From an uncultured Alphaproteobacteria bacterium (GTDB taxonomy: Bacteria > Pseudomonadota > Alphaproteobacteria > HIMB59), in assembly GCA_902521795.1 (NCBI GenBank), contig CABYSX010000005.1, positions 1-64,000 on the forward strand: a stretch of DNA of 64,000 nt. Direction: 5' to 3'. A program made the translations under genes and the position numbers. Of the stretch, positions 55,424-63,537 are shown one piece after another (positions within the stretch are counted from its first letter, which is position 1; every line of letters starts with the position of its first letter). The notes below the pieces were generated by a model. That model had not been told where the DNA came from. It saw only the letters and a program-made list of their open reading frames with translations, and searched no databases.

Positions 55424-56677
55424 TTGCAAGATCCCATTTTTCAAAGACTACTAAAACTTCACCCTAAGTTTTCTGACTTATCTTTAGGAAGAATTAAAAA
55501 GCTCCTTAAAAAAATAGATTTTGATGAGAGTTTACTACCAAAAGTAATTCATATAGCCGGTACTAATGGTAAGGGTTCTACAGCAGCAATTTTAAAGTCA
55601 ATACTCAACCACCATGGATATTCAACACATGTTTACTCTACCCCACACCTAGTAAAGTTTAATGAAAGAATACAATTAAGATCAAAAGATATTTCAAATC
55701 AAAAGTTATTAAAATATTTAAGATATTGTGAAAATATGAATGAAGGAAATTTAATTACTTTTTTTGAAATAACTACAGCGGCAGCTTTTAAAGCTTTTCA
55801 AGATCATAAAGCTGACTATTTAATTTTAGAAGTAGGACTTGGTGGAAGGTTTGATGCAACAAATATAATCAAAAGATCAAAATTTGCAGCTATTACTCCA
55901 ATTTCCTTAGATCATCAAGACTATCTTGGTACTTCCTTAAATCAAATCGCATTCGAAAAATTAGGTATTTTGAATTCAAGAAGTACGATTGTTGTTAACA
56001 AGCAAAAGTTAGGAGTAATGAATTATATTAAGTCACAACTAAAAAAAAGAAAATTGAATGCAGATGTTTATAATGATGAATGGAAGATAAGATCTAAATA
56101 TTATATATCCGATAAAGCAAAGATAGATATATCAAAATTAAATTTATTGGGTGCACATCAATTAGTTAATGCTGGATTAGGAATACATTTAGCAAAAAAT
56201 ATTTTAAAAGATGCGTTTGATACGGAAGTGACGCAAAAAGCATTAACAAATTGTCAATGGCCAGGAAGATTACAAAAAATTAAAAGTGGCGTGTTAACGA
56301 GAAAGATTAAAAAATTTAAAGATATTTATTTAGATGGATTTCACAATATAGATGGAATGAAAGCCTTGATTGCGTCATTAACTAAAAATAAAAAAATATT
56401 AATATGCTCTTTTTTAAATAATAAAAAGTATTTGCAAATGCTTACTAGTTTATCAAAACACTTTAATAAAATTGTAGTAATTAAAATGGATGAAGAAAAT
56501 TCTATTACTAAAGAACTATTACCCAAAAATCTCTCTTTATATTTTGCTGACTCTTTAGATCAGTCTTTTAAAACTATTAATAAATTATCTTCAACACAGA
56601 CTTCAGTTTATTTTGGAGGTTCTTTGTATTTTATAGGTGAAGTTATAAAAAAGAACCAATCTCAAAAATTAAGTTAG
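55424..56677 (+). CDS. folC: bifunctional folylpolyglutamate / dihydrofolate synthase
   Basis: It adds glutamate to folates. The 417 residues have the Mur-ligase P-loop IHIAGTNGKGSTAAIL (about residues 41-56), VYSTPHLVKFNERI, LEVGLGGRFDATN, ISLDHQDYLG, and the C-terminal WPGRLQKI and YLDGFHN. It starts with TTG at 55424, 4 bases after accD; the DPIFQRLLKLHP start is typical. It supplies polyglutamylated folate needed by the C1 genes at 14.5-24.5 kb. Confidence 0.94.
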   Translation: MQDPIFQRLLKLHPKFSDLSLGRIKKLLKKIDFDESLLPKVIHIAGTNGKGSTAAILKSILNHHGYSTHVYSTPHLVKFNERIQLRSKDISNQKLLKYLRYCENMNEGNLITFFEITTAAAFKAFQDHKADYLILEVGLGGRFDATNIIKRSKFAAITPISLDHQDYLGTSLNQIAFEKLGILNSRSTIVVNKQKLGVMNYIKSQLKKRKLNADVYNDEWKIRSKYYISDKAKIDISKLNLLGAHQLVNAGLGIHLAKNILKDAFDTEVTQKALTNCQWPGRLQKIKSGVLTRKIKKFKDIYLDGFHNIDGMKALIASLTKNKKILICSFLNNKKYLQMLTSLSKHFNKIVVIKMDEENSITKELLPKNLSLYFADSLDQSFKTINKLSSTQTSVYFGGSLYFIGEVIKKNQSQKLS

Positions 56678-56762
56678 TTAATATTATTTTTTTTTGGCAA
56701 TCTATTTGATCCATTTTTATGAGATTATGGTAAATATTGATGATTAACCTTAATCCTCCAAA

Positions 56763-56795
56763 AACCATTCTTGTGGTTAAACTGCAAGAATGGTT
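56763..56795 (-). terminator. hairpin terminator of the DCC/GST operon
   Basis: An 11-base perfect inverted repeat (AACCATTCTTG at 56763-56773, CAAGAATGGTT at 56785-56795) has an 11-base loop. Read on the minus strand it comes 5 bases after the stop of the gene at 56800 and is followed by TTT. It may also stop folC transcription from the other side. The remaining 85 bases of the gap show nothing else I recognise. Confidence 0.75.
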
Positions 56796-56799
56796 CTCC

Positions 56800-57135
56800 T
56801 CAGATCTTAGATTTATTTTTATAATATAATATCAAAGCCATCGTTTCGTATGCGATATTCCATAATTGCTTAAAAATTGGTAACTTTAAAAATGATGACA
56901 AATATTTCCATCTGGGCATGGTATCCCACAAAATTAAAAATGACTCTGATCCAGAGATCAGCCTACCCTGATGATAAATGTGCATTCTTCTGAATAAATC
57001 TTTTTTTGAAAGATGATTTATATGTTCATCTCTATCTTTAGAGATATCAACGTAGTTTATATCGCAAGTTTTTTTTTTATAATGACTTATTTCAGCATTA
57101 CAAATATTACATGAACCATTGAAATATACTTTCAT
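56800..57135 (-). CDS. DCC-family thiol-disulfide oxidoreductase (DUF393)
   Basis: This 111-residue protein has the start VYFNGSCNICNAEISHYKK, where the usual DGxCxxC of the family reads NGSCNIC, and a middle DKDLFRRMH-like stretch with SGSESFLILWDTMPRW. The thioredoxin-like fold is small and without a signal peptide. It lies 1 base after the GST gene, so probably the same mRNA and a thiol-related function. The reaction is unknown for the family. Confidence 0.78.
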   Translation of the reverse strand: MKVYFNGSCNICNAEISHYKKKTCDINYVDISKDRDEHINHLSKKDLFRRMHIYHQGRLISGSESFLILWDTMPRWKYLSSFLKLPIFKQLWNIAYETMALILYYKNKSKI

Positions 57136-57136
57136 T

Positions 57137-57754
57137 TTAATTTACACTTGGCGGCACTGTGCCGTCTTTCAATAAATCGTAACCCTTTATAACAGCAGGT
57201 CTAAGTGCAATTTTATTATACCATCTGGTCAAATTTAAATATTTATTTAAACCAATATCGTGGATTGGATGTCTTGCAATCCAAGGAAATGTAGCCATGT
57301 CAGCAATTGAATATTCTCTTGCTAAATATTCATTGTTAGATAGATGATCATCTAAATTTTTGTAAATAGTTTCTGCTATTTTAAAATATCGCTGTTCTCC
57401 AAATTCACTTTTACCTGGGTTGTAATGATGAAATTGATGATGCTGACCTAACATTGGTCCTATATAACCCATCTGTGCCATCAGCCATTGAGTCGTTAAA
57501 TTTTTATTTAAACCATAAAACTCTCCTGAGAAGTTTGCTAAATATATTAATATCGCACCAGATTCAAAGATAGTCTGGTTTTCATGTCTGAGTACAGGAA
57601 TTTTTGAGAAAGGTGAGATTTTTTTAAAGTCTTCGTGGAACTGCTCTCCTTTGTTTAAGTTAATAAATGTAACTAAGTACTTTTCGTTGATCTCCTCTAA
57701 CATTATTGAAATTTTTCTAGCATTGGGAGTTGAGTCTGCGAATAACTCAAACAT
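57137..57754 (-). CDS. glutathione S-transferase (YfcG/Nu-class-like)
   Basis: This 205-residue GST has an N-terminal thioredoxin-like domain (FADSTPNARKISIMLEEI with the TPN motif of Nu-class disulfide-bond reductases, SPFSKIPVLRHENQTIFESGAILIYLA with the cis-Pro and Glu-Ser GSH site) and an all-helical C-terminal domain (YSIADMATFPWI, N-capping Asp). It sits between the small membrane protein and the DCC protein in a minus-strand operon. Confidence 0.88.
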   Translation of the reverse strand: MFELFADSTPNARKISIMLEEINEKYLVTFINLNKGEQFHEDFKKISPFSKIPVLRHENQTIFESGAILIYLANFSGEFYGLNKNLTTQWLMAQMGYIGPMLGQHHQFHHYNPGKSEFGEQRYFKIAETIYKNLDDHLSNNEYLAREYSIADMATFPWIARHPIHDIGLNKYLNLTRWYNKIALRPAVIKGYDLLKDGTVPPSVN

Positions 57755-58099
57755 CTAAATGAGGCTCATAATGTATTTATGAACAAAATATCCAATCACT
57801 AGCAAAGTTAATCCGATCAAGTAAATTAGCCAAAAATTCATATTGAGATTTTTTGCGAAGAAGAAGGGTAAGAAAAATAAATATGAGACAGGTACCCCAA
57901 CAAGAATACTTTTAGCAAAAATTACAGTATTTTCAGTATTTTTATGCTCTAAGAAAGAGAAGGCAATGGCGATAATACTCGCGATTGGAAGAGCGATAAT
58001 AAATCCAGATAACTCTGGTTTTTTACCAGAAAGCCAGCTTGCAAATGCAATTACAAGGGCTGCTAATATTACTTTTAGAGCAAAAATCATATTCAACAT
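57755..58099 (-). CDS. small membrane protein, DUF3147-like
   Basis: This 114-residue integral membrane protein has four predicted helices. The family-like signs are ELSGFIIALPIASIIAIAF and a repeated hydrophobic pattern. It ends where the GST gene begins, with no spacing. No function is known for this family; assignment rests on pattern and length. Confidence 0.6.
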   Translation of the reverse strand: MLNMIFALKVILAALVIAFASWLSGKKPELSGFIIALPIASIIAIAFSFLEHKNTENTVIFAKSILVGVPVSYLFFLPFFFAKNLNMNFWLIYLIGLTLLVIGYFVHKYIMSLI

Positions 58100-58119
58100 T
58101 TTATACTAATAAATAAAAA

Positions 58120-58956
58120 TTAAAGATTATTTTCAGGAACTAAGAACGTTGTAGAGGCCCAGTCACTATGCCAGATTGGTTCTTGTTCATCAGGTTTTGA
58201 TTTTAATGGATAAATGACAACTGAGTCTAAAAGATACTCCTTACCTTGTTCTATTTCAAAAGTAAATTTACCCTTTTCATCTGTTTTGATATTTGAAACA
58301 GACAATTTAGAGTTTTTATATTTTGAGAAAATTGTAACGAGGTTATTTGGAAGTGGTTTTTTTTTATAATATAAAGTTGCACTGATTTGTTTAAAGTCAA
58401 AATTTGTATAAGGGTTTTGATCTAAAACAAATTCAAATAAAAGTCCTGTTTTTTTATCTTTTCCTTTACTAGCACTACTTGTGGTAATTAAAGATTTTGC
58501 ATAACGCCGATAACTCTCCATAAAATTACTTTGGGGGAAGCCTTTATCTAAATGAGTTTGAATTAATTGTTCATAACCCTTCTCAGAAACAAAATCCTTA
58601 AATTTTTGAAATTTTTTGTAATTTACAAATTTATCAGTAGTTTCGTGATAAATAATTAATAAGTCTTCCAACTTTGTCTTTGTGTTTAATGCTGGTACAT
58701 CTCCAAGTATACCTTTGACTTTTTCTTTTTTATTTTTAGACCCAGATAAAATTTTAAAGGTTTTAAAATCTTGCGGATTATACATTAAGGCCATGCCCTG
58801 AAATTCTTGCCCCACTCTTAAGTGAGCATTTATGATGTTATCATCAAGCCGGTATTTGGTTGGCTCAATCCAAAATTCGTGAGCGCTTGCCTGAACAAAG
58901 CAAGCAATGATGAATGAAAAAACATAAAGAATTCTTTGGTGAACTTTGGTAAACAT
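58120..58956 (-). CDS. DUF4198 periplasmic protein
   Basis: This 278-residue secreted protein has a signal peptide ending about ACFVQASA, after which the mature form begins HEFWIEPTKYRL. That His-rich N-terminus is a hallmark of DUF4198 proteins, linked to nickel/cobalt uptake and placed beside transporters. The C-terminal half contains an Ig-like segment (NIKTDEKGKFTFEIEQGKEYLL). It is divergent from the HupE-like gene with only 6 bases between starts, so the pair is probably one metal-related unit. The metal is not known. Confidence 0.78.
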   Translation of the reverse strand: MFTKVHQRILYVFSFIIACFVQASAHEFWIEPTKYRLDDNIINAHLRVGQEFQGMALMYNPQDFKTFKILSGSKNKKEKVKGILGDVPALNTKTKLEDLLIIYHETTDKFVNYKKFQKFKDFVSEKGYEQLIQTHLDKGFPQSNFMESYRRYAKSLITTSSASKGKDKKTGLLFEFVLDQNPYTNFDFKQISATLYYKKKPLPNNLVTIFSKYKNSKLSVSNIKTDEKGKFTFEIEQGKEYLLDSVVIYPLKSKPDEQEPIWHSDWASTTFLVPENNL

Positions 58957-58962
58957 GACTAA

Positions 58963-60069
58963 ATGATTAAGTACTTATTCTTTTTAATTCTTTTATTAAG
59001 CCCTCCTCTACATACACATGAAATTAAATCTGCGATCGTAGATATTACCATTATAGAGGAAAATGCTTCAATTGAATTTAAATTGAATGCTGAAACTGTG
59101 CTGTCTGAAATTGACGCCTCCGTTTATGTAGATACAAATAATTCCCCTCAGTCTCAAAAATATGATGAATTTAGGGCCTTTTCTGTTCAAGAAATAGAAA
59201 AGTTAGTATTAAAAAATAAGTCTAAATTTATTAATAAGATCCAAATCAATAGTGAGGGTGAAATTATTCCTCTCTTACTAAACAAAGTAGAGATGTTTGA
59301 TGAGGCAAACGATGAGATGCCGAGAGATACTATTTTATATCTCAATTTCGATCTGAAAGACTCTTCTTCGTTTACAATTCAATTTGATAAAAAGATAGGA
59401 CCTGTTGTTATTAGACAATTTGAAGATTTATCAAAAGAGTCTGTCTTGTTTACAAGCTATTTAAAGCCAGCTGAAAAATCGCCTCTTTTGTCCCAACAGT
59501 CACAATCCTCAGTAGGAAAAACAATAATTGAATATTTAATTCTAGGAATAGAGCACATTGTTCCTAAAGGGCTAGATCATATATTATTTATTATAGGTAT
59601 CTTTTTTTATGCAATTAAATTTAAACCTCTATTACTTCAAGTTACCATGTTTACGCTCGCACATTCTATTACACTAATTCTTGCTAGTTTTAATTTAATC
59701 TTTATCCCTGCAGTAATTGTAGAACCCTTGATCGCTCTATCTATCAGTTATGTCGCAATAGAAAATATTTTTCAAAGACGTTTGGTTGTTCCTCGTTACG
59801 TCATAATTTTTATCTTTGGATTAATTCATGGTTTAGGTTTTGCTTTTGTTCTTGGAGATATCGGATTGAATACAAGTCAACTGGTAATAAGTCTAATTTC
59901 ATTTAATCTTGGAGTTGAAGTAGCTCAAATAGCAATCATTATTCTTGCATCAATTATTTTTATTCTACCCTCACGCCAAAGCTGGTATCGAGCATTTTTG
60001 CAAATTCCTATTTCTGTTATAATCTCCTTGATAGGCTTATATTGGTTTATTGAAAGGGTATTTTTTTAG
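58963..60069 (+). CDS. HupE/UreJ-family membrane protein
   Basis: This 368-residue protein has a signal peptide (KYLFFLILLLSPPLHTHE), a periplasmic beta-rich domain to about residue 175, and then a C-terminal HupE/UreJ domain of 6-7 helices with the motifs GLDHILFIIGIFF, LAHSITLILA and FGLIHGLGFAFVLGDIG. HupE/UreJ proteins transport nickel or related metals. The His residues in these motifs are candidates for metal binding. It is divergent from DUF4198. Confidence 0.8.
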   Translation: MIKYLFFLILLLSPPLHTHEIKSAIVDITIIEENASIEFKLNAETVLSEIDASVYVDTNNSPQSQKYDEFRAFSVQEIEKLVLKNKSKFINKIQINSEGEIIPLLLNKVEMFDEANDEMPRDTILYLNFDLKDSSSFTIQFDKKIGPVVIRQFEDLSKESVLFTSYLKPAEKSPLLSQQSQSSVGKTIIEYLILGIEHIVPKGLDHILFIIGIFFYAIKFKPLLLQVTMFTLAHSITLILASFNLIFIPAVIVEPLIALSISYVAIENIFQRRLVVPRYVIIFIFGLIHGLGFAFVLGDIGLNTSQLVISLISFNLGVEVAQIAIIILASIIFILPSRQSWYRAFLQIPISVIISLIGLYWFIERVFF

Positions 60070-60620
60070 AAGTCTACTTTTATAGTCCCTAAAATTGATA
60101 AAGATTTATCTGCAATCACAATTTCTCCAGAGGTTGGATAATAATCAAGAAAGCCGCCGACTATCACATAATGAGTGACGAAAACTAGGTTCCCCCCACT
60201 ATCGTCCCATCTATTGATAAATTTACTCAATTCCAACATTTGTTTTGTGTGATTTTTTTGGTACTTACCAGAAAACGTAGAGTTTAATGCACTAAAATTC
60301 TCGAAATCTCCAAACGCATTCCGTGCTGTATCTTGGCAACGGCACCACTGACTAGAATAGACAAAGTCTACCGGTATAGAATATTCAATAAATAATTTGC
60401 CAATTGTTTGGGATTGACGAATTCCTTGTTGATTTAAATTTCTTTGTGTTGAGCAGTCTTCTAGTTCAAAGATATCAGGATCTCCACCCCCTGGAGCGTA
60501 AGCATGACGAATAAAAACTACTTTTCCGCCATCTTTTAACAAATCCCAACTGGTCTCGTTAGAAAAAGAATGGGGGTTAAATAAAAAGTAAAAAAGTAGA
60601 AAAAAATTAATAACCCTCAT
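60066..60620 (-). CDS. secreted histidine phosphatase family protein
   Basis: This 184-residue protein has a signal peptide (residues 1-20) and a histidine phosphatase core: VVFIRHAYAPGGGDPD (RHA in place of RHG), RNLNQQGIRQSQTIG, VYSSQWCRCQDTA and VFVTHYVIVGGFLDY (second His). Periplasmic location suggests phosphate scavenging or signalling, but the substrate is unknown. It overlaps the cyclotransferase by 4 bases on the same strand. Confidence 0.8.
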   Translation of the reverse strand: MRVINFFLLFYFLFNPHSFSNETSWDLLKDGGKVVFIRHAYAPGGGDPDIFELEDCSTQRNLNQQGIRQSQTIGKLFIEYSIPVDFVYSSQWCRCQDTARNAFGDFENFSALNSTFSGKYQKNHTKQMLELSKFINRWDDSGGNLVFVTHYVIVGGFLDYYPTSGEIVIADKSLSILGTIKVDF

Positions 60621-61114
60621 TGTTGAGAGTGATACTGATGATAAGCTTGTTTTTTCACATCATTCCAATACTGATCTGCTTCTTCCGCTGTATATTTCCC
60701 ATAAAGTTGCATCCAAAGTTCAGTGGTTACTAAAGTTAAGGCCTCGTCTTTCTCTTTCCATTCATCATAAATCCAAGGGTTCATCGAGGGCTCGACCCCT
60801 TTTTGAGAGAAATATTTTGCCTCTAAATGTTTTCCATCAGTCTCAACGGACATTATTTTAGGAGCAAATTCTACATCTTCAAAAAAACGTATGCGTGCAA
60901 TATCATCGTCCGTTAAACCTTTAACCAATATTCCATCGACGCCCGTGTAGTTATCACCAAAAATTATAACTGGGAAATTCTCATCAATGACAAGGCGTAA
61001 TTCACTTTTAGGTGCAAAAGCAGGAATTATATCTAAATGGTTAGATGTCTTTCCAATAACTTTTTCTAAAACTGAAATAGAACGAAGTGTGCCGTAAAAA
61101 AAATAATTTCCCAT
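60617..61114 (-). CDS. gamma-glutamylcyclotransferase-like protein
   Basis: This 165-residue AIG2/GGCT-fold enzyme has the signature YFFYGTLRSISVLEKVIG (phosphate-like loop YGTLR), DGILVKGLTDDDIARIRFFEDVEFAP with the candidate catalytic Glu, and W...YDEWKEKDE at the end. The family releases 5-oxoproline from gamma-glutamyl substrates. It lies 7 bases after pxpA on the same strand, in front of the phosphatase, so its product may feed 5-oxoprolinase. Confidence 0.78.
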   Translation of the reverse strand: MGNYFFYGTLRSISVLEKVIGKTSNHLDIIPAFAPKSELRLVIDENFPVIIFGDNYTGVDGILVKGLTDDDIARIRFFEDVEFAPKIMSVETDGKHLEAKYFSQKGVEPSMNPWIYDEWKEKDEALTLVTTELWMQLYGKYTAEEADQYWNDVKKQAYHQYHSQQ

Positions 61115-61121
61115 AATAGTT

Positions 61122-61898
61122 TTAAAAAAATTCTGGAAGTGTTACTTGCTTTATCTTCATTTCTTCAAGGAGTATGCAAATTTGTTCAGATATTTCAATA
61201 CTATTTGGTGTGTCGCTATGTACACAGATTGAATGTATATCTGTTTTTAAAGTATCCCCTGCGCGTGAAATAATTCCCTTTTGTATGAGCATTGCTCGAA
61301 CGTGTTCGCTGGCACTTTTGGGATCTGTTATTAATGAGCCACTGACAGAACGAGGTGTGAGTGTGCCATTACTCTCATAGGTGCGGTCTGCAAAGACCTC
61401 AAGGGCAGTAGCAGTGTCACTCTCCAAGCTCATTTTTGCAAGTTCACTTAAAGCTGGCGCAAGTAATATCAAAGAAGGGTAATTTTTTTTTAGGTAGCCA
61501 ACTATTTCAGCAGAGAGATTTTGGTCAACACAAGCCATATTACTGAGAGCCCCGTGAAGTTTAATGTGAGTCACTGTAGCACTCATTTCTAATGCAAGGT
61601 TATGAATAAATAGTAATTGATCGTTGAGAATTTCATGGATGAGTTGCTTGTTCCAATTTATTTGTGACCGTCCAAAGTTATCTCTATCTAAAAACGAGAT
61701 ATGAGCTCCGATTGAAACATTTTTTGTATTACAATAACTAAGTGCTTTAGAAACAACTTCTTTTGAACCCCCATGAAATAAACATGAAATATTGGCAGAG
61801 CTAATTTTGTCTATTAGTTGCACATCAACAGACTCATAAAAACTATGATCTTTTTCTGCTATATCAGAATTAAAATTAATTTTATTCAAATGCACCAA
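61122..61898 (-). CDS. pxpA: 5-oxoprolinase subunit A (LamB/YcsF)
   Basis: This subunit of the ATP-dependent 5-oxoprolinase has 258 residues. Features are INFNSDIAEKDHSFYESVD (family usually DLNCDLGE), the SIGAHISFLDRDNFGRSQI block (family GAHPSYPD), THIKLHGALSNMA (family KPHGALYN), EVFADRTYESNGTLTPRS and ICVHSDTPNSI. The usual Cys/Gly of the first motif are replaced (NFNSDIAE). It is divergent from pxpB with 20 bases between. Confidence 0.9.
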   Translation of the reverse strand: MVHLNKINFNSDIAEKDHSFYESVDVQLIDKISSANISCLFHGGSKEVVSKALSYCNTKNVSIGAHISFLDRDNFGRSQINWNKQLIHEILNDQLLFIHNLALEMSATVTHIKLHGALSNMACVDQNLSAEIVGYLKKNYPSLILLAPALSELAKMSLESDTATALEVFADRTYESNGTLTPRSVSGSLITDPKSASEHVRAMLIQKGIISRAGDTLKTDIHSICVHSDTPNSIEISEQICILLEEMKIKQVTLPEFF

Positions 61899-61918
61899 AG
61901 TTACATTAAGATATTAGC

Positions 61919-62638
61919 GTGTATTTCAAAGGAATAAATTCTTATGGAGACCGAGGGATGATCCTAGATTTTGGAGATGACTCCTCAAAATCTATATCGC
62001 TAGAGGTGAATAAAGCATTTTCTACTATTTCAAATCTTGGACTGCCTATACTTAATATAATTCCTTCATTTAATAAAATTGTGATTATTTTTGAAAATTC
62101 GCAAATACGCGATCAAAATAAAGAAAAAATTACTTTAGAGATAAGTGAAATAAAATCTCAATCTCATAAAAGTGCCAATAAAACATGGAAAATACCTGCC
62201 TGTTATGATGAAAGTTTCGCTTTAGATTTAAAGTTAATTCAAAAACTTCATCAGATAACAAAAGAAGAGATTATAAACCTCCATACCTCTGAGAGTTACT
62301 ATACCTATTATATAGGCTTCATGCCGGGATTCCCGTATCTGGGTGATATCTCCTCTCAATTAATTACACCGCGATTAGCTACTCCAAGAATTAAAATTCC
62401 TGCTCGATCCATTGGAATAGCTAAAAACCACACTTGCATATATCCAAAAATATCACCGGGTGGCTGGAATATTATCGGACAAATACCCTTCGATATATTT
62501 GATCTTCAAAACCCTAGCCCCTCTCTTTTTTTACCTGGAGACAAGGTAAGTTTTTACTCTGTCAACCAGAAAGAGTTTCAGCAAATCCAAAAGAAACATT
62601 TTTCAATTAATGAATTGATCAAGGAGTACTCCTCATGA
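61919..62638 (+). CDS. pxpB: 5-oxoprolinase subunit B (KipI-like)
   Basis: This 239-residue protein starts with GTG. Conserved parts are the YGDRGMILDFGDD start, IPACYDESFALDL, YTYYIGFMPGFPYLGD (the GFxPGFxYL motif), and PARSIGIAKNHTCIYPKISPGGWNIIGQ. It pairs with PxpC to hydrolyse 5-oxoproline. Its end overlaps pxpC by 4 bases. Confidence 0.92.
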   Translation: MYFKGINSYGDRGMILDFGDDSSKSISLEVNKAFSTISNLGLPILNIIPSFNKIVIIFENSQIRDQNKEKITLEISEIKSQSHKSANKTWKIPACYDESFALDLKLIQKLHQITKEEIINLHTSESYYTYYIGFMPGFPYLGDISSQLITPRLATPRIKIPARSIGIAKNHTCIYPKISPGGWNIIGQIPFDIFDLQNPSPSLFLPGDKVSFYSVNQKEFQQIQKKHFSINELIKEYSS

Positions 62639-63513
62639 ACTCACTTGCGATCACCCGTACAGGGACTCATTTAACTGTTCAGGATTTTGGAAGATTTCAT
62701 TATCAACACTTAGGAGTTTCCCCTAGTGGGGCTATGGACCAGCGAATTATTAAAGAATTAGAAAAAATTATACCACTTCATCATAATCAATTTATTGAAT
62801 TTGCCTATGTGGGACCCTCAATAAAAGTAAAGGAAGGTTCTGTAAAGGTTTGTGTCGGTGGAAATTGTAATATGAATATACAAAAAAATAATGGTACTCA
62901 AATTATATGCCAACCCTATAAGAGTATAAATTTATTTGAAGGGGATGAGTTGAATATTCATAATACAATCGACTCTGTTTATGGTTACATCGCAGTTGAA
63001 CATGGGCTTGGGTTAGATCCTTGTTTAAAAAGTTTCTCTACTGATACAAAGGCAGGAATTGGCTCTATCAATAGGCCGTTGAAAGTTGATGATACCTTTG
63101 AAATTCTGGAAGATGTGAGTTCTTGGGATCATTTATCCATACCAAACCCTGCTTACAAAAAGGAGACAAACTTTAAAGTTTATCCTGGTCCTCAACTTCA
63201 ATTTTTTACAGATCAGGCTCTACAATCGTTTATTAGCAGTACTTTTACAATATCAGCCCAAAGTGATCGGATGGGTATCAGGCTCAAAGGAGAGGCCATC
63301 CTCAGCTCTGAGTCACACGATATTTTGTCTGAAGGTATTTTACCTGGGTCTATTCAAGTACCCAGTGATGGGCAGCCTATTGTATTAATGCGAGATATCC
63401 CGTGCACTGGTGGATATCCAAAGATTGCAATTTTAAATGAGGAAGATATTTCCAAAATCTCTCAACTTCCCCCTGGAAGCCAAATTACGTTTGATTTACA
63501 AACAATCTATTAG
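62635..63513 (+). CDS. pxpC: 5-oxoprolinase subunit C (KipA-like, biotin-dependent carboxylase-like fold)
   Basis: This 292-residue cyclophilin-like protein has TGTHLTVQDFGRFHYQHLGVSPSGAMDQ (family blocks DxGR, SGxMD), GYIAVEHGLGLDP, and the C-terminal SDRMGIRLKG, GILPGSIQVPSDGQPIVLMRD. It completes pxpABC. The product, glutamate, links to gltBD. Confidence 0.92.
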   Translation: MNSLAITRTGTHLTVQDFGRFHYQHLGVSPSGAMDQRIIKELEKIIPLHHNQFIEFAYVGPSIKVKEGSVKVCVGGNCNMNIQKNNGTQIICQPYKSINLFEGDELNIHNTIDSVYGYIAVEHGLGLDPCLKSFSTDTKAGIGSINRPLKVDDTFEILEDVSSWDHLSIPNPAYKKETNFKVYPGPQLQFFTDQALQSFISSTFTISAQSDRMGIRLKGEAILSSESHDILSEGILPGSIQVPSDGQPIVLMRDIPCTGGYPKIAILNEEDISKISQLPPGSQITFDLQTIY

Positions 63514-63537
63514 CCAAATTTCTATGTATAACTAGAA

